This document shows positions 7,027 through 8,512 of a stretch of 8,512 nucleotides of DNA, piece by piece (position 1 is the stretch's first letter; every line of letters begins with the position of its first letter). This DNA comes from an uncultured Litorilinea sp. (GTDB taxonomy: Bacteria; Chloroflexota; Anaerolineae; Caldilineales; Caldilineaceae). The notes beneath the pieces were generated by a model, which was not told the DNA's origin, searched no databases, and was given only the letters and a program-made list of their open reading frames with translations. Position numbers and translations under genes: made by a program. The stretch lies in the NCBI GenBank assembly GCA_946885925.1, contig CAMPHP010000094.1:1-8512 (forward strand), written 5' to 3'.

Positions 7027-7054
7027 TTGACAAAATTTTGCATCCTTGTATACT
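7027..7054 (+). promoter_or_regulatory. Predicted promoter of the GntR regulator gene
   Basis: TTGACA (7027-7032), a 16-base spacer and TATACT (7049-7054) make a near-consensus sigma-70-type promoter. Transcription would start near 7061, about 40 bases before ATG 7102. The -10 box is embedded in TTGTATACTG (7046-7055), one mismatch from the operator-like motif, which predicts autorepression. Confidence 0.75.
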
Positions 7055-7055
7055 G
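7046..7055 (+). promoter_or_regulatory. Operator-like motif TTGTATACTG over the regulator -10 box
   Basis: This matches TTGTATACAG at nine of ten bases and overlaps the whole -10 box of the regulator promoter. A protein bound here would exclude RNA polymerase. Part of the resemblance comes from the -10 sequence itself, so it is less independent than the sites at 6834 and 6973. Confidence 0.5.
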
Positions 7056-7101
7056 TAGGCATTCCCGTCGTGTAGGTTCGGTCTGTGCAATTGAGCTCAT
7101 T

Positions 7102-7827
7102 ATGCTTGAAACCCCAATTGACGTCGTATTCGCCGATGGTATTCCCACAAAGAGCAAAGTGCCTCGTTATCGAGAAACCATTTATGCTGCGGTAAAGGAT
7201 GCGATCTTATCAGGTCAACTTATTCCTAACCAGCCGATTGTCGAAGAGCAGTTGGCGGCGACGCTCAATGTGAGCCGTACACCCGTGCGAGAAGCACTTG
7301 CATTGCTTGAGCATGATGGATTTATTGGCCCACGCAATGGCCGCGGTCTTTATGTGCGTGCCATAACGCATCAAGAGTTCATGGAAATGTTTATCGCCAA
7401 CGAAGCGGTTGAGCCTTATCTGGCACGGCGCGCGGCGCGGATGGCAACCGAAAGCCAGTTGGCTGCCATTGAGGAAGCTGTGCAGCGGGCCACGCAGAGT
7501 GCCGCACAATTGGATATGGCAGGTTTTTTGAGTGCCTCTCGCGATTTTCATCGCTTGGTTGGGGAAGCGGCTGGCAATCGCCCTTTGGCCGAGTTTGTCC
7601 TGCGAAATGAAGAGCGGACAGATATGTATCTGCTCAATTACGGCAAGGTGGTGGAGCAGAAGCGCATGGCTGCATCAGTCCATGAGCATCGGGCCATCTT
7701 AGGCGCTTTGCAGAACCGCGACCCAGAAGCAGCGGAACGTCTGGTGATTTATCACGCTCAATCGCTGCGAGAGCGTTTTACGCAATTGTTTAACGAGGAA
7801 AGCCTAGACGATGAGGACACTCCCTAA
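7102..7827 (+). CDS. GntR-family (FadR/FCD subfamily) transcriptional regulator
   Basis: This DNA-binding repressor or activator senses a small acid through its FCD domain. The 241-aa protein has a winged helix-turn-helix at about residues 22-88, with the classic LNVSRTPVREALALLEHDG recognition region. An all-helical FCD domain follows (about 89-230). Three histidines of the FCD metal site are present with the expected spacing (His150, His196, His218). The usual Asp/Asn four residues before the first is Ser146. FCD regulators commonly respond to sugar acids or other carboxylates, which suits the divergent sugar-acid dehydratase. The frame is open back to TTG 7027, but that TTG is the -35 box of the predicted promoter. 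ATG 7102 is therefore the start, giving a short leader and a weak ribosome binding site (TTGAG at 7091-7095). The tail ESLDDEDTP is acidic. Family is sure; ligand and targets are inferred. Confidence 0.95.
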   Translation: MLETPIDVVFADGIPTKSKVPRYRETIYAAVKDAILSGQLIPNQPIVEEQLAATLNVSRTPVREALALLEHDGFIGPRNGRGLYVRAITHQEFMEMFIANEAVEPYLARRAARMATESQLAAIEEAVQRATQSAAQLDMAGFLSASRDFHRLVGEAAGNRPLAEFVLRNEERTDMYLLNYGKVVEQKRMAASVHEHRAILGALQNRDPEAAERLVIYHAQSLRERFTQLFNEESLDDEDTP

Positions 7828-7936
7828 ATTCCCTCCCTTGTCTGTATTCCTCGCTTATTTTTCTTGATTTATTTGCGCGGTCACTGTCGATTCGTGGTCG
7901 TACTTGATGCCACATTTTATAGTGCTGTTCGATTCT

Positions 7937-7946
7937 TTGTATAGAG
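7937..7946 (+). promoter_or_regulatory. Possible distal operator TTGTATAGAG upstream of the permease
   Basis: This matches TTGTATACAG at nine of ten bases and lies about 200 bp before the permease start. If real, it puts the transporter under the same GntR regulator as the dehydratase. It breaks the palindrome, and no promoter is evident next to it, so support is modest. Confidence 0.35.
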
Positions 7947-8125
7947 TCGCACAAGATTTCTGCTACCTCATTCTTTGTAACCATTCACAAGCGACGATCC
8001 ACCAGTATCCATCCACAATTAGCTAGTCACAAATAGCGAATTTTACATAAAAGTTTATAGAAATCGCTCCATAGATACCTTAGTGGTGATTTGCCGGTGA
8101 TTTAGTCAATCCCCACTATCTATTT

Positions 8126-8134
8126 GGAAAGGGG
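8126..8134 (+). promoter_or_regulatory. Ribosome binding site of the permease gene
   Basis: GGAAAGGGG lies five bases before GTG 8140. It is the reason for choosing the GTG start over the in-frame ATG at 8227, which has no purine-rich sequence before it. Confidence 0.6.
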
Positions 8135-8139
8135 CTTTT

Positions 8140-8512
8140 GTGAGTACAAAGTTGGCATCAACGCAGAGCAAGGGCGCATCGTGGCAGGATAGTGCTGCGC
8201 TGCGAAGTGGTGGTGCGCGTAGTGCAATGGCGAAGACATGGAGCAGGATGTGGTATTACCGCTATATCTACCTGCTTATGCTGCCAGGATTACTCTACTT
8301 CCTCATCTTCCGCTATGTGCCTATGTGGGGGATCACCATTGCCTTTCAGGATTTCCGCCTGTGGCAGGGTATCTTCGGCAGTCCGTGGGTCGGTTTCAAG
8401 CACTTTGAGACTTTCTTCCAAGCACCTTACTTCTGGCGTCTCTTCCGCAACACTTTGATCATCAGTGGTCTAAACCTGCTGATCGTCTTTCCTGCACCGA
8501 TTGTGTTGGCGC
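8140..8512 (+). CDS. Carbohydrate ABC transporter permease, LplB-type (partial, 3' end missing)
   Basis: This is the first membrane subunit of a binding-protein-dependent sugar importer, of the LplB/YteP type used for oligosaccharides. It would pair with a second permease, a lipoprotein-type binding protein and a shared ATPase, presumably beyond the window edge. Only 124 codons are present and the reading frame stays open to the last base. An N-terminal cytoplasmic tail rich in Ser/Ala/Gly/Arg (1-38) precedes membrane helix 1 (about 43-57, within YIYLLMLPGLLYFLIF). Family hallmarks follow: the segment FRYVPMWGITIAFQDF (57-72), the GSPWVGFKHFETFF motif (80-93), then WRLFRNTLIIS (99-109), which leads into membrane helix 2 and the start of the MetI-type domain. 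The start is GTG 8140 on ribosome-binding-site grounds; ATG 8227 would be residue 30. The gene follows the GntR regulator by 312 bp on the same strand. The substrate is inferred only from its neighbours. Confidence 0.92.
   Translation, partial: MSTKLASTQSKGASWQDSAALRSGGARSAMAKTWSRMWYYRYIYLLMLPGLLYFLIFRYVPMWGITIAFQDFRLWQGIFGSPWVGFKHFETFFQAPYFWRLFRNTLIISGLNLLIVFPAPIVLA

Larger units (their letters stand above)
6709..7101. promoter_or_regulatory. Divergent control region between dehydratase and GntR genes
   Basis: This 393-bp AT-rich stretch has no gene. It contains one strong promoter in each direction, four or five copies of a TTGTATACAG-like motif, a dyad centred on the dehydratase -10 box, and a 10-bp direct repeat (CTAATTTGGG at 6892-6901 and 6916-6925). 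A minus-strand leader of about 165 bases separates the predicted dehydratase transcription start from its ATG. No known riboswitch was recognised in that leader. Confidence 0.75.
7828..8139. other. Intergenic region before the ABC permease gene
   Basis: These 312 AT-rich bases hold no supportable gene. They contain an operator-like TTGTATAGAG (7937-7946) and a 10-bp direct repeat ATTCTTTGTA (7932-7941 and 7970-7979). There is also an imperfect dyad (8035-8045 with 8058-8068), and an 8-bp repeat GGTGATTT (8085-8092 and 8096-8103) spaced 11 bp, one helical turn. No clear terminator for the regulator gene and no convincing -35/-10 pair for the permease gene were found. Confidence 0.5.

Noticed and set aside
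7027..7101. 25-residue N-terminal extension of the GntR regulator from TTG 7027
   Set aside because: The TTG is the first half of the -35 box and the extension spans the -10 box, so it lies upstream of the predicted transcript start.
7790..7984. 64-residue minus-strand open frame overlapping the regulator end
   Set aside because: No recognisable domain and no good ribosome binding site; it covers regulatory-looking intergenic DNA.
8192..8458. 88-residue plus-strand open frame near the right edge
   Set aside because: It is a different frame inside the permease gene, whose frame from 8140 shows clear family motifs.

Overview
This window looks like chromosomal DNA from a bacterium of moderate GC content. 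The best guess is Chloroflexota (a Herpetosiphon/Chloroflexus/Caldilinea-like lineage). That guess rests on the mix of a full-length ClpB, a zinc-finger-less DnaJ followed by a small MerR-fold protein, an HdeD-type membrane protein and an LplB-type sugar permease. It is inference from gene content and protein style, not from a marker gene. No RNA genes, insertion sequences, CRISPR arrays or phage genes were seen.

Left half (1-4825, plus strand): a protein-quality-control cluster. It runs clpB (disaggregase, 871 aa from the chosen start), a type II DnaJ/CbpA-like co-chaperone (328 aa), a 110-aa MerR-fold CbpM/HspR-like protein starting 3 bases after the dnaJ stop, and an hdeD-like six-helix membrane protein. 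Gaps are 126, 3 and 102 bp, so co-transcription is plausible. DnaJ would deliver aggregates to DnaK (not in the window) and ClpB, and the MerR-fold protein would restrain DnaJ or repress the cluster. The cluster ends near a perfect 17-bp hairpin (4903-4942), placed between convergent genes.

Right half (4975-8512): a sugar-acid utilisation locus. An IlvD/Edd-family sugar-acid dehydratase (minus strand) is divergent from a GntR/FCD-family regulator (plus strand). Downstream of the regulator, the first 124 codons of an LplB-type carbohydrate ABC permease run off the window end. The 393-bp divergent control region holds one near-consensus sigma-70-type promoter in each direction and several copies of the 10-mer TTGTATACAG or one-mismatch variants. 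A further one-mismatch copy lies upstream of the permease gene. The simplest reading is that the GntR protein binds TTGTATACAG-type sites, represses itself and the dehydratase, and may also control the transporter: uptake of a sugar or sugar acid, dehydration to a 2-keto-3-deoxy acid, and control by the pathway intermediate. The operator and regulon are the least ordinary content here. The protein families are all known, and no wholly new system was recognised.
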